Source: Streptomyces sp. NBC_00461
GTDB lineage: Bacteria; Actinomycetota; Actinomycetes; Streptomycetales; Streptomycetaceae
DNA: 64,000 nucleotides
Assembly (NCBI RefSeq): GCF_036013935.1
Contig: NZ_CP107902.1
Coordinates: 1,054,001-1,118,000 of the forward strand
Direction of reading: 5' to 3'
Shown: piece after piece, positions 17,801 through 26,517 of the stretch
How positions within the stretch are numbered: position 1 is the first letter of the stretch
Layout: each line of letters opens with the position of its first letter
The notes under the pieces: model-generated
What the model was told of the DNA's origin: nothing
The model's input: only the letters and a program-made list of their open reading frames with translations
Databases searched by the model: none
Position numbers and translations under genes: made by a program

Positions 17801-18277
17801 ACGGTCCTCGGCTCATCCAGGCGGCATCCCCGGCCACGCCGGCACCGGGCAGGGGGAGTTGGTGTTGCAGTCTGCCGCCTGCACAGACCACCAGGGCCGG
17901 AACTCTCAATCCGGGGCAGCGGCGACACCGTGAACACCAAGCGGGCCATCCACGGTGCGGTGGCCGGCGGCGTGGTGTGGGCGTTCACCTGTCGTCGCAC
18001 ACCAGCGACTCCCCCTCGCCGCACCCGATCCCCCTGGCTCCCGCCGGGAATGACGCCAAGACCGGCTCTCAGCTCCATCCAGAATGGCGCTCAACAGTCT
18101 GACCCGCCACCAGCACGACCCCGACGTGCGGGATACCCCCCTACGGTTTGCCGGCGTCCTCCGTGTCCGCGAACAAGGCGTCCGCGGCCACGGCGAGCTC
18201 TTCGACATCGGCCGACACGGGGCTCACCAGCACAGGAGGCGAGTGCCTTGTCGGCTTGCGGGATTGACTCACAGTGG
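17801..18277. other. Intergenic, nothing assigned
   Basis: About 480 bases with only arginine- and proline-rich shadow frames on the + strand. A minus-strand stretch ending near 18135 (LVSPVSADVEELAVAADALF) looks protein-like but is too short to place in a family. Confidence 0.4.
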
Positions 18278-18284
18278 TACGGTA

Positions 18285-18305
18285 GTGCCGTAATGCTTAC
18301 GGTAA
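18285..18305. promoter_or_regulatory. Operator-like inverted repeat (9-3-9)
   Basis: Arms GTGCCGTAA and TTACGGTAA around TGC, the same spacer as at 12351 and 61195. It lies 180 bases before the amidohydrolase start and is followed without a gap by tandem 12-base repeats. Confidence 0.75.
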
Positions 18306-18331
18306 TACTTACTGAAAAACTTACTGCAAAC
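18296..18331. repeat. Three tandem 12-base repeats CTTACNGNAANA
   Basis: CTTACGGTAATA, CTTACTGAAAAA and CTTACTGCAAAC follow each other exactly, each beginning CTTAC. The first unit is the right arm of the 9-3-9 operator element. One helical turn is about 10.5 bases, so 12-base phasing could allow adjacent protein binding. The repeats lie in the amidohydrolase leader region. Confidence 0.65.
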
Positions 18332-18484
18332 GCTCGGGGCGGGTAGCCACACAAGGTCTTGGTCGTGGAGCGGACTGCCGAGCTACCCGCCTCCGCGGGG
18401 CGAATCCCGTGGGCAGTCGCACTCGCCGGCACTCGGGGGCTCCCACGTCGCGTCACAAGTCGGTGTTACTGAGAGGAAGAACTA

Positions 18485-19420
18485 ATGGCCACACCCACAT
18501 CGGGCCGGCTCGATGTTCATCATCACGTGATTCCCCCCGCTTTCGAACGTTTCGCGGGCCCGTCTACGCAGTGGTCGGCCGCGTCCACGCTGTCGTGGAT
18601 GGACGATCACCGTGTCGCCGCAGCGGTGATGTCAGTGTCGGCGCCAGGTCTCCCGTCCGCTGCCGACGAAGGCGGTCCCCGACTGACCCGGGAAATCAAC
18701 GAGTTCACCGCAGAACTGGTCAAGAACCGCCCGGACCGGTTCGGACATTTCGCCAGCCTGCCCATGGCTGATCACGATCCCGCCAGCGTGCTCGATGAGG
18801 TCGGCTACGCCTTCGACACCCTGCAGGCAGACGGGGTGGTGCTGATGTCCAACGCCGTCGGCATATACCTCGGCGACCGGCTGTGGGAACCGGTTTGGGA
18901 AGAACTCGATCGTCGCCAGGCCGTGGTCTTCATCCACCCCACGGCCACCGGACTCCGACCCCTCCACGGCCTTAGCCCAGCGGTGGTCGATTTCCCGTTC
19001 GACACTGCTCGTACCGCCGTCGACCTTGTGGTTTCCGGAGTGATGCACCGCCATCGGCACGTCAAGGTCATCCTGTCCCATGCGGGCGGATTCCTGCCCT
19101 ACGCGGCACAGCGCTTCGCCGGAATCATCCCGGTTCTCAGCTCGCCGAAGTCCACTCCGACGGCCCCCGACGCCATCCTGGCCGGCCTCAAACGCTTTTA
19201 CTTCGACACCGCCTTGTCGACCGGCCACGACGCCCTGAAATTGCTGGCCTCGTTCGCTGAACCCGGCCACGTGCTCTACGGCAGCGACTGGCCCTACGCC
19301 GGCACTGCAGGAACCGCATACTTCAATCATCTCCTGGACACCGCCGACCTCACCCAATCCGACCGCGAGGCGATCGAACACCGCAACGCCGAACTCCTCT
19401 TCCCTCGATTCGCCACCTGA
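18485..19420 (+). CDS. Amidohydrolase family protein (ACMSD/decarboxylase-like)
   Basis: 311-residue TIM-barrel metal enzyme of the amidohydrolase-2 type, which includes aminocarboxymuconate semialdehyde and gamma-resorcylate decarboxylases. Metal-ligand positions are visible: DVHHHVIPP at the start, FIHPTA in the middle, LSHAGG and the final YGSDWPYAGT aspartate. ATG 18485 follows GAGAGGAAG. A strong terminator follows the stop, and an operator-like element plus tandem repeats precede it, so it is probably a single-gene unit under the island regulator. Decarboxylation or hydrolysis of an aromatic acid is plausible but unproven. Confidence 0.9.
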   Translation: MATPTSGRLDVHHHVIPPAFERFAGPSTQWSAASTLSWMDDHRVAAAVMSVSAPGLPSAADEGGPRLTREINEFTAELVKNRPDRFGHFASLPMADHDPASVLDEVGYAFDTLQADGVVLMSNAVGIYLGDRLWEPVWEELDRRQAVVFIHPTATGLRPLHGLSPAVVDFPFDTARTAVDLVVSGVMHRHRHVKVILSHAGGFLPYAAQRFAGIIPVLSSPKSTPTAPDAILAGLKRFYFDTALSTGHDALKLLASFAEPGHVLYGSDWPYAGTAGTAYFNHLLDTADLTQSDREAIEHRNAELLFPRFAT

Positions 19421-19452
19421 CCGGAGCAGCCCAGCCCGCGGGGCTGCTCCGG
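19421..19452 (+). terminator. Strong hairpin terminator
   Basis: Perfect 12-base stem CCGGAGCAGCCC / GGGCTGCTCCGG with an 8-base loop, starting directly after the amidohydrolase stop. Confidence 0.85.
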
Positions 19453-19655
19453 TAATGGCCGGGAGCCTGGCACGCGGCGGACAACTGACTCAGGTCGGCC
19501 GTGAACGGCGGGACCGGTGTTTGAGCACGGCCGAGACATACGGCGGCATCATGGTGCCCCCAGTTGTCACAGCGCGCTCGGCCCAGTCCTGGCTAACCTT
19601 CGCCGTGATTGCGTTCGGAACGGGGCACGAGTGGCCCGTCCCCGGGCGCGAGCCC

Positions 19656-21023
19656 TCATTCGCGAGGCCCGGGCGAGTGCCTGGCTTCATCGGTGAACCC
19701 GAGGATCGCCCGGTCCAGCAGGTCAGCGATAAGGGTCTCCAGATATTCGGGCGACGGGTCGGTGTAATGGAGCACCAATGTGTCGGGAAATTGATCGAAG
19801 ACACCGCCGACAAAGATTCGGCTGGCGCTCAGGTGCATGGGATGGCCTCGCCGTGATCGGCTGAGTGCCAGAAAGAGCGCTCGCCGAATGGACGTGGCCA
19901 CATGCGCGCGCATGCCTTCCATGGCAGTGGTTGCCGGCCTCCGCTCCCGCCAGGCGCGAATCACCCCACGATATTCGCTGCTCGCCTTCAGTGTGGTGCG
20001 CACCCACTCCTTGAAGTCGTTCGTATAGTCATTCTCGTTGACACGTTCGAGGCGAAGCGCACCAGCGATCAGGTCGCGGGCACACATCTCGGCCAAGGCT
20101 TCCAGTAGCTCAACCTTGGTGTCGAAGTACTTGTAGAAGGTCCCTCGCGCGAACCCGGCCGTACGAACGATGTCGTCGATGTTGGTCTTCTGGTATCCAA
20201 ACTCGGCGAAGCATTCCCCACCTGCGCGCATCAGGATGTTCACCGTTTGGACGGCTCGAGCGGTCAGGCCGGCGACCCGGTCTGAGTATGGGGTGGGCAT
20301 CGGCCCCAGATCACGGGAGGCAAGTTTGCCGGTGATACGGTGGTTCTTCCATGCCCGTGGCACGGTACGATCCCCGCGTGTCACGTCCACTGGAGTCTCC
20401 GGAAAAAGCATGAGCTGCAGTGATACGGAGAAGTAGTAACGCAGCTCCTCACTCGGCAGCCGGGTACCGCTGCCGGATTCCTTGCTCGCATGGTCCGCAT
20501 AGTTGAGATAAATGATCAGACTCGTCAACATGTTGGCGGCATCACGGGGATCGACTCCGTTGACGCCGCTACTCGAAAGCCAATCCGCTATCCGCGTGTT
20601 GTACGTTTCATTGAATTTTGCTACCAGGGGCCGTACCGGCGCTCCCGGAGTGTCGATATTCGACCATTCGCGGAACAAAATCTCGTACCGCTCGTATACC
20701 TCAGCCCATCGGTCGAGCCACCATCGAAGGTTGCTGAAGCCTCGCTCCGTGGCGCTGAGCGGTTCTAGGTGGCGAGCAAGGTCCAGCAGTGACGCCCCGC
20801 ATTCTTCCAGAAGTTCGATGAAGATTCTTTCTTTGCTCTCGAAGTATTGGTAGAGCGTAGCGCGAGACATCCCGGCTTGGTCGGCGATATCCTGGATCGT
20901 CGTATTGTGGAATCCCTTTTCACCAAAGAGCGCCAGTGCGGTCTGCAGGACGTTTCCGACCGTGGTTGCACCGCGGTCCCCGATAGTGATGCTGTTCGGA
21001 CCGTAACTAGGACGCCGTTCCAT
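19656..21023 (-). CDS. Tandem TetR-TetR fusion regulator
   Basis: 455 residues, about twice the size of a TetR protein, with two complete TetR units. Unit 1 has its helix-turn-helix near residues 40-65 (TIQDIADQAGMSRATLYQYF); unit 2 near residues 280-305 (NIDDIVRTAGFARGTFYKYF). Each is followed by an alpha-helical ligand-type domain, and a linker of about 30 residues (around residue 225-255) joins them. ATG 21023 is preceded by GGAAAGGAAA. One polypeptide thus presents both DNA-binding heads, so it may act as a covalent pseudo-dimer or read two operator types. TGTCAGAC at 21092-21099, just upstream, matches a word repeated at other promoters of this module. Base composition of the gene is by eye less GC-rich than its neighbours. 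Confidence 0.9.
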   Translation of the reverse strand: MERRPSYGPNSITIGDRGATTVGNVLQTALALFGEKGFHNTTIQDIADQAGMSRATLYQYFESKERIFIELLEECGASLLDLARHLEPLSATERGFSNLRWWLDRWAEVYERYEILFREWSNIDTPGAPVRPLVAKFNETYNTRIADWLSSSGVNGVDPRDAANMLTSLIIYLNYADHASKESGSGTRLPSEELRYYFSVSLQLMLFPETPVDVTRGDRTVPRAWKNHRITGKLASRDLGPMPTPYSDRVAGLTARAVQTVNILMRAGGECFAEFGYQKTNIDDIVRTAGFARGTFYKYFDTKVELLEALAEMCARDLIAGALRLERVNENDYTNDFKEWVRTTLKASSEYRGVIRAWRERRPATTAMEGMRAHVATSIRRALFLALSRSRRGHPMHLSASRIFVGGVFDQFPDTLVLHYTDPSPEYLETLIADLLDRAILGFTDEARHSPGPRE

Positions 21024-21091
21024 TGTCTGATTTCCTTTCCGCTGAGCGACTGTCGAGCGGACCGAGAGCCTTCGCCCTGAAGTGTATAGGG

Positions 21092-21099
21092 TGTCAGAC
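21092..21099. promoter_or_regulatory. TGTCAGAY motif upstream of tandem TetR gene
   Basis: TGTATAGGG followed by TGTCAGAC, 70 bases before the tandem TetR start. The same word with a similar TRTAYA lead-in occurs at 22901 and 33560, and on the other strand at 23024 and 23450. Confidence 0.45.
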
Positions 21100-21239
21100 C
21101 GTGGAAGTGATAAGCGGCAAGCCAGGGCACCGCTAGGCCGGACAGGCTCGACGCCACTCGTGCTCGAACAGGAACGGAGTCCATCTACACAAACAGGTGT
21201 CGCTTTCGTCCGGCCGGCAGTTCCGCCATGGCGTCCTCG

Positions 21240-22385
21240 TCAGTCGGCTCCCAGGATCATGGTGCCGCTCGAGCAGAACCATCCTCCTGTACCGCTTACG
21301 CAGGCCAATCGGGCATCCGCTACCTGTCGAGCACCGGCTTGTCCCCTGAGTTGGCGCACCGCTTCAACCATCAGGAAGAGCCCGCGCTGACCCGGATGCA
21401 TTGCGGAGAGGCCACCTCCATCGGTGTTCGTCGGCAGCGCCCCGCCGACGCGCAGCCGGCCGTCCTGGACGAAGTCCCCGCCCTCGCCCTTCTTGCAGAA
21501 GCCCAGGTCTTCGAGATTCACCAGGAGCATGGAGGTGAAGGCGTCGTAGATCTCGCACACATCGATTTCCTGCGGCGTGACGCCGGCTCGTTCGAATGCA
21601 AGAGTGCCCGAGATCTTCGCGGGTCCGACCGTCACGTCCTCCCATTGGCTCGTCGACATATGGGAGATGGCCTCCCCCGTCCCGAGTATCCACACCGGCA
21701 GACCAGGTAGATCCTGCACGCGATCCTCAGCCACCAGGACCAACGCGGCGCCTCCGTCGGAACGGATGCAGCACTGCAGTTTTGTGAACGGGTCCGCGAT
21801 GACTCTGCCGGCGAGCACCTCCTCCACCGTCAAGGGAACGCGGAACGTCGCGTCCGGATTGAGCGAGGCGTTGTAACGGGCCGAGACCGCGATCTCGGCC
21901 AGCTGCTCCGCAGTGGTGCCGTACTCGTACATATGTCGTCGCGCGGCCATGGCGTACTTACTGATGACGGTGTGGCCATACGGCGCTTCCCACTGCAACG
22001 GGCCTCGCGACCCCCAGTCCAAGGTGGCCGTGCGCAGACCGTTCTTGATGTCCGAACGGGAGGAGGAGCCGTAGGCGAGCAGGACCACATCGGCCCTGCC
22101 CAGGGAAATCGCGTCCGCAGCGTGCGCGGCCATCACCTCCCAGGCCGCACCACCCACCGCGGTCGAGTCGATCCACGTCGGCCGGATACCGAGATACTCC
22201 GCGACATCGACCGGCGGAAGGGCGCCCAGACCCGTCGATGCGAACCCGTCGATCTCGTTCGGAGCCAGTCCGGCCTCCTCGACAGCTCGTCGTGCGGCCT
22301 CGCTGATGAGCGCGTACGGGTTGGTCAGCCGGTCGTCCCCGACGCCCGAAAGACCTACTCCCGCGATCGCTACCCGTCGAGTCAC
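21240..22385 (-). CDS. SCP-x type thiolase / acetyl-CoA acetyltransferase family
   Basis: 381-residue thiolase-fold protein of the lipid-transfer (SCP-x) group, expected to do the thiolytic or retro-aldol step of a side-chain or branched-acyl degradation. Visible marks: RVAIAGVGLSGVG at the start, STAVGGAAWEVMAAH where classical thiolases have the active cysteine, CEIYDAFTSMLLVNLEDLG, LPTNTDGGGLSAMHPGQRG and the final CVSGTGGW. Such proteins usually work with a DUF35 OB-fold partner, and one is encoded at 29055. The GTG start at 22385 overlaps the stop of the acyl-CoA dehydrogenase remnant by four bases (GTGA). Confidence 0.92.
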   Translation of the reverse strand: MTRRVAIAGVGLSGVGDDRLTNPYALISEAARRAVEEAGLAPNEIDGFASTGLGALPPVDVAEYLGIRPTWIDSTAVGGAAWEVMAAHAADAISLGRADVVLLAYGSSSRSDIKNGLRTATLDWGSRGPLQWEAPYGHTVISKYAMAARRHMYEYGTTAEQLAEIAVSARYNASLNPDATFRVPLTVEEVLAGRVIADPFTKLQCCIRSDGGAALVLVAEDRVQDLPGLPVWILGTGEAISHMSTSQWEDVTVGPAKISGTLAFERAGVTPQEIDVCEIYDAFTSMLLVNLEDLGFCKKGEGGDFVQDGRLRVGGALPTNTDGGGLSAMHPGQRGLFLMVEAVRQLRGQAGARQVADARLACVSGTGGWFCSSGTMILGAD

Positions 22386-22725
22386 GCGTCCTCCATTTCC
22401 AGCACTCGGGACAAGTGCAGGTCTCTGCTGCCCAGCTGGAGCGCCAGGACAGTTGCTCGTTTCGCGGCGAGGTGGAGGTCGTGCTCCCAGGTGTAGCCGT
22501 TTCCTCCATACAACTGGATCGCCATTCGCGCGTTGTCACTCGCCGCTCGTGCAGCTATCACGCGGGCGACGGAGGCCTGAGAGGCGACGCCCCCGTGTCC
22601 CGCTCGGAACCCTGCGGCGGCGTACAGGAGCTGGGACCTGCTCACCTCGCCGTGCATCGCCGTATCGGCGCACGCGTGCTTCGGCCTGGTCGGCACCGGT
22701 CGGCAAGGCGAAGCACATTGCGCCG
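22382..22725 (-). pseudogene. Acyl-CoA dehydrogenase C-terminal fragment
   Basis: The frame ending at 22382 encodes the C-terminal helical domain of an acyl-CoA dehydrogenase: HGEVSRSQLLYAAAGFRAG, ASVARVIAARAASDNARMAI and QLYGGNGYTWEHDLHLAAKR. The conserved GGxGYTWEHD loop identifies the family. The ~300 residues before it are missing and upstream codons do not read as this family, so the gene was truncated at its 5' side. It overlaps the thiolase start, as in an intact operon. Confidence 0.82.
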
Positions 22726-22900
22726 TTCCGGACGGTTCGGCATCAGACGACGACCTGACGCCTCGACCGACGGCGTAGGTCGTGTGCAGCAGGTTCGTTG
22801 GCACGCTCATGGTCTGCGGCCCGCCGCGTGAAGACCGGCCGACGGTGCCCAGGCACAGTTGACTCCCCGGCCATTCTCCCCTTCGCTTTGATATACATAC

Positions 22901-22908
22901 TGTCAGAT
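22901..22908. promoter_or_regulatory. TGTCAGAT motif
   Basis: ATATACATAC followed by TGTCAGAT. It pairs with the inverted copy at 23024. It may be a binding site for the tandem TetR protein, which is inference only. Confidence 0.45.
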
Positions 22909-23023
22909 TCGCGTTTGCGTCACAACCATACGGTCGGCGACTCATCTCGCAGGCGAGACGCCCAGCTCCCCCACGGCCGCCGCCCTGGGCGCCCATTCTT
23001 CGCACACCGCAAGCAGAAGACGG

Positions 23024-23031
23024 ATCTGACA
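23024..23031. promoter_or_regulatory. ATCTGACA motif (inverted TGTCAGAT)
   Basis: Inverted partner of 22901-22908 in the same divergent region, about 500 bases before the ligase start. Confidence 0.4.
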
Positions 23032-23214
23032 ACAGTGTCTACGATATTGTAAGTGAGCGAGCGATGCCCCGTCTGTTCACACCGGGCGGACCGCCCATCC
23101 GGCTCGACGGTAACGGCCGCAGCACGGAGACGGGCGTCGGAACTCGGCGAGTGCTGGATGCCCTTGCCGCAAAGCCCGGAACCGGCCGCAGTCACTGGCT
23201 CGCCGACTCTCGAC

Positions 23215-23400
23215 CCCCTCTCGGTCCTCGCGGAGCAAGTGGCAGAGATCAACGTGGCCTGTGCCGCCGCTGGTTAGCACCCGACCGAGGTGATGACTCG
23301 ACTCGCCGAGTACGGCGGCGCAGGGTTCACACGTGGCTGCCGATCGAGCCGGTGAGCCGCTCGGTCGCCGGCTTCGAACGTGACCTGACCACCATCGCCT
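23215..23400 (+). pseudogene. Luciferase-like monooxygenase C-terminal relic
   Basis: Short pieces resembling the C-terminus of an LLM oxidoreductase: LAEQVAEINVACAAAG, an in-frame TAG at 23275, HPTEVMTRLAEYGGAGF, then in another frame WLPIEPVSRSVAGFERDL. The match is by pattern only (helix, CAAAGRxP, RLAEY..AG, WLP..SR), so it is tentative. Confidence 0.4.
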
Positions 23401-23449
23401 ACTCGCAAGGAGCCGGACGTCCCGGGAGGCGACCCACATCGGTTCCAAG

Positions 23450-23457
23450 ATCTGACA
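23450..23457. promoter_or_regulatory. ATCTGACA motif before ligase
   Basis: Copy of the inverted TGTCAGAT word 70 bases before the ligase start at 23527, about the same distance as the copy before the tandem TetR gene. Confidence 0.45.
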
Positions 23458-23526
23458 TCCTGCCTACTGCACTGGAACTACTTCCCCACGACACTGCCGG
23501 ACGACATTCGAAAGGCCGACGCAGAC

Positions 23527-25143
23527 ATGAGGGCAGGGCGTTCAGCAGGAACTCAGACGCAGGGAACATCCGAAGCTCTGCCGGCGACGGACGGACAATG
23601 GTCGCCGACGCTGTGGGAGTCACTCGTTCACCGTGCGGATCTTGATCCAGGCTCAACACTCGTGTCGGATGAGCACGGCAGGACCCTCAGCGCCGGGGCT
23701 TTCGCCGACGAGGCCGAACGCGTCGCAGCCTGGCTGTACGCACTAGGTGTTCGGGAGGGCAGCGTCGTCTCGTGGCAACTACCGACCACGATCAACGCAC
23801 TCCTGGTCTCGGTAGCGCTCTCGCGCCTCGGTGCCGTCCAAAACCCTCTGGTCACAACGCTGCGCGAACCGGACGTCGAGTTCATGGTTCGGCAGTCGGG
23901 TTCCGCCCTCCTTCTGGTGCCAGAGAGCCAGCCACGGTACGACCATGCGTCGATGGCACGTCGACTCGAGGGCAGGGTGCCGGGTCTCCAAGCGCTGGTA
24001 CTCGAATCAGCGCTTCCCCATGGCTCCTCCGCCCCGCTTCCCCGCGCCCGCGGGGCGGCTCCTGACGACGTGCGCTGGCTCTACTACACGTCAGGCACCA
24101 CGGCGGTCCCGAAGGGAGCCCGCCACCGCGACAGCGACCTCGTCGCCGCCGCGCGAACGTTCTGCGCAGCCGTGTCGCCTGGTCCGAACGACGTCATCTC
24201 CTCCATCGCACCGGTCGCCCACATCGGGGGATTGGTGTTCTTCCTCGGCGCCGTACGGTCGGGGGCTCACCTGGTGGTCACCGAGAGCTTCGCGCCCCTC
24301 GAGACCGCTCGGCATCTTACGGCCGCCGGTACCACTCTGTGCTGTTCCGGTCTTCCATTCGTCCAGGGCTTCCTGGAGGTCCAGCGGCAGAATTCAGAGA
24401 CCCGCTTCTTCCCCGACCTGAGGGCTTTCCTGATCGGAGGCGCCCCCCGCGCCAAGGCCCTGCACGAGCAGGTGATGGAGACGTTCGGAGCCAAGATCGT
24501 CTCTGGCTATGGCATGACCGAGATGCCCTTGATCAGCATGGCGACCCTCGACGACAGCCTCGCGCACCTTGCGGTCGCTGACGGCCGACCCAGTGGCGTC
24601 TGTCTCAAGATCACCACGCCAGACGGCGCCCCCGTGCCACCAGGAGAGTCGGGCGAGGTCCGCGTTCGCGGAAACTCGCTGATGGCTGGCTACGTCGACG
24701 CGAACCTCGATTCGGAGGCCTTCGACGAGGATGGCTACTTCCGCACCGGCGACCTGGCACGCATCGACGACGAAGGCTTCCTCATCGTCACCGGACGTCT
24801 CAAGGACATCATCATCAGGAACATGGAGAACATCTCGGCGCGCGAACTCGAGCTGGCCCTCACCGAGCACCCTGCCGTCCGGGAGGCCGCCGTCATCGGC
24901 CTCCCGGACGACAAGACCGGCGAACGCGTCTGCGCGGTCATCGTACCGACCGGCGAGCCGCCCTCCCTCCAGTCGCTGTGCGACTTCCTGGACGGGCGCG
25001 GCGTGAACCGGCGGAAGTTCCCGGTCCAGCTCGAGACGGCCGCCGAACTACCGGTGAACTCCCTTGGAAAGCTGATGAAGAAGGAGATCAAAGACGCAGT
25101 GCTCCACCGCACCGAGGCAATCCCGCAAGCAGGAACTGTCTGA
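23527..25143 (+). CDS. Acyl-CoA synthetase (AMP-forming ligase)
   Basis: 538-residue adenylate-forming ligase: phosphate loop YYTSGTTAVPKGARH, SGYGMTEMPL, the hinge GYFRTGDLARIDDEGFLIV, then IIRNMENISARELE and the C-terminal lysine in NSLGKLMKKEIKD. ATG 23527 follows AAAGG at an acceptable distance; the frame is open further upstream to about 23390 with protein-like sequence (HWNYFPTTLPDDIRKADAD), so a longer start or a fused relic is possible. The stop overlaps the start of the next hydratase gene (TGATG). It activates the acid that enters the 18-35 kb module. Confidence 0.93.
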   Translation: MRAGRSAGTQTQGTSEALPATDGQWSPTLWESLVHRADLDPGSTLVSDEHGRTLSAGAFADEAERVAAWLYALGVREGSVVSWQLPTTINALLVSVALSRLGAVQNPLVTTLREPDVEFMVRQSGSALLLVPESQPRYDHASMARRLEGRVPGLQALVLESALPHGSSAPLPRARGAAPDDVRWLYYTSGTTAVPKGARHRDSDLVAAARTFCAAVSPGPNDVISSIAPVAHIGGLVFFLGAVRSGAHLVVTESFAPLETARHLTAAGTTLCCSGLPFVQGFLEVQRQNSETRFFPDLRAFLIGGAPRAKALHEQVMETFGAKIVSGYGMTEMPLISMATLDDSLAHLAVADGRPSGVCLKITTPDGAPVPPGESGEVRVRGNSLMAGYVDANLDSEAFDEDGYFRTGDLARIDDEGFLIVTGRLKDIIIRNMENISARELELALTEHPAVREAAVIGLPDDKTGERVCAVIVPTGEPPSLQSLCDFLDGRGVNRRKFPVQLETAAELPVNSLGKLMKKEIKDAVLHRTEAIPQAGTV

Positions 25144-25188
25144 TGCGATACGAGACGATGCTGTTCGAAGTTGCCGCGAGCGTCGCCA

Positions 25189-25197
25189 CGATCACGC
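25189..25197. repeat. Left target-site duplication of IS element
   Basis: CGATCACGC, identical to 26509-26517. Its position inside the ACG ATC ACG codons of the hydratase ITLNR motif proves a simple insertion. Confidence 0.9.
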
Positions 25198-26508
25198 CAG
25201 GGCGGTTGCAAGTTCCGGGGTCGTGCGGCTGATCGGGTTGTGACCGGTTGGGGCGCATAGCAGAGCAGGCACGGGCTTCGTGATCATTGGGGTGTCTAAG
25301 CCCGATGATCATGAGGTGGCCCGTGCCTGCTGCTGCATCCTCTCCCATCCCTGCCGTGCTGGTGAAACTGGGGCCGCTGGACACCGGCCGGATTGCCGAC
25401 CTGCGCCCGTACTTCGATTCCGTGCCCGACCCGCGCGCCCGCCGGGGCCGGTGGTACTCATTCACAGCGATCCTGCTGGTGTGTGCGTGCGCGGCCGTCT
25501 CGGGAGCGAGGAGCATCGATGAACTCGCCGAGTGGGGCCAGCGTGCTTCGAACGCAGTCCTGACAGTGATCGGGATCCGCCGCCACCTGCTCAGATGGCG
25601 GCGCGCTCCGGCGTCGGCCACGATCGGCCGTGTGCTGGGGGCTGTTGACGGTGACGCCCTGGACCGGGCGGTCGGCGCCTGCCTGGCCGACCGGCACCGG
25701 GCCGCCACCCAACCCGCCCAGGCGCCGTCACCCTCCGCGTCCGGGCGCTCGCGCGCGATCGCCGTCGACGCAAAGCACTCAAGGGATCAGCCCGTCTCAC
25801 CGGGACGCGCCGGCATCTGCTCTCCGCGGTCACCCACGGCACCCTCGTGCCCCTCGCCCAGGTGGAGGTCGGCGCGAAGACGAACGAAACCACGCACTTC
25901 CGGCCGCTGCTGGCACCGCTGGACCTGACCGGCGCCGTCGTCACCTTCGACGCCCTGCACTCGGTCAAGGCGAACGTCTCCTGGCTGGTGGAAACCAAGA
26001 AGGCCCACTACATCGCCGTGATCAAGACCAACCAGCCCACCGCCTACACCCAACTCGCCGCTCTGCCCTGGCAGTCCATCGCAGTCCAGCACACCGCCTC
26101 CGGGACCGGACACGGACGCCGCGAGTCCCGCTCGGTCAAGACCTGCGGTATCGCCGACGAACTCGGCGGAATCGCCTTTCCCCACGCCCGCCTGGCCATC
26201 CGCGTCCACCGCCGCCGCAAGCCCACCGGCAAGCGCGAGACCCGTGAGAGTGTCTACGCCGTCACCAGCGAACTCCTCGCACCACATCAGGGACGTCACC
26301 TTCGCCGAGGAGGCCTCCACCGTCCACGCCGGGACCGCACCACGGGCCCTGGCGACCCTCCGCAACCTCGCCATCGGCGTGCTGAAAACCCTCGGCGCCG
26401 ACAACATCGCCAAGACCACCCGGGCGATACGCGACGAGCCCCACCGAGCACTCCCCATCCTGGGCATCACCAACGATCCGGACAGCTACGGAGCTTGATC
26501 AAGCCCTG
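25198..26508 (+). mobile_element. ISAs1-family insertion sequence, 1311 bp
   Basis: Bounded by the 9-base direct repeat CGATCACGC (one base may be shared with the ends; ISAs1 elements make 8-10 base duplications). The terminal inverted repeats begin CAGGGC at 25198 and, on the other strand, CAGGGC at 26508; 14 of the first 20 bases match. One transposase gene fills the element but is broken by two frameshifts. Near the left end the sequence GATCATTGGGG...CCCGATGATC forms an imperfect hairpin. Confidence 0.9.
25305..26498 (+). pseudogene. ISAs1-family transposase, frameshifted
   Basis: Three consecutive frames make one transposase of about 390 residues. Segment 1 (25305-25785): DLRPYFDSVPDPRARRGRWY and SIDELAEWG, ending at RAIAVDAK, the first catalytic aspartate region. 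Loss of one G near 25776 moves the reading to segment 2 (to about 26280): LTGAVVTFDALHS with the second aspartate and YIAVIKTNQPT. Another break near 26280 leads to segment 3: SSHHIRDVTFAEEAS with the catalytic glutamate and GVLKTLGADNIAKTTRAIR. The element cannot make its own transposase. Confidence 0.88.
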
Positions 26509-26517
26509 CGATCACGC
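26509..26517. repeat. Right target-site duplication of IS element
   Basis: CGATCACGC, identical to 25189-25197; the hydratase codons resume immediately after it as CTC AAC CGG. Confidence 0.9.

Larger units (their letters stand above)
22726..23214. other. Regulatory region with paired TGTCAGAT words
   Basis: No gene recognised. It holds TGTCAGAT at 22901-22908 and its reverse complement ATCTGACA at 23024-23031, 115 bases apart in inverted orientation. This is the divergent region between the minus-strand thiolase group and the + strand ligase. Confidence 0.5.

Noticed and set aside
17508..17933. 141-codon + strand open frame after the dead ligase
   Set aside because: Antisense to the zinc-finger/HTH fragment, whose CxxC and THVLLP motifs are the better reading.
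18285..18331. Tandem 12-base repeats as iterons of a plasmid replication origin
   Set aside because: No rep gene or AT-rich region is adjacent and the repeats are continuous with a regulatory element seen at other promoters.
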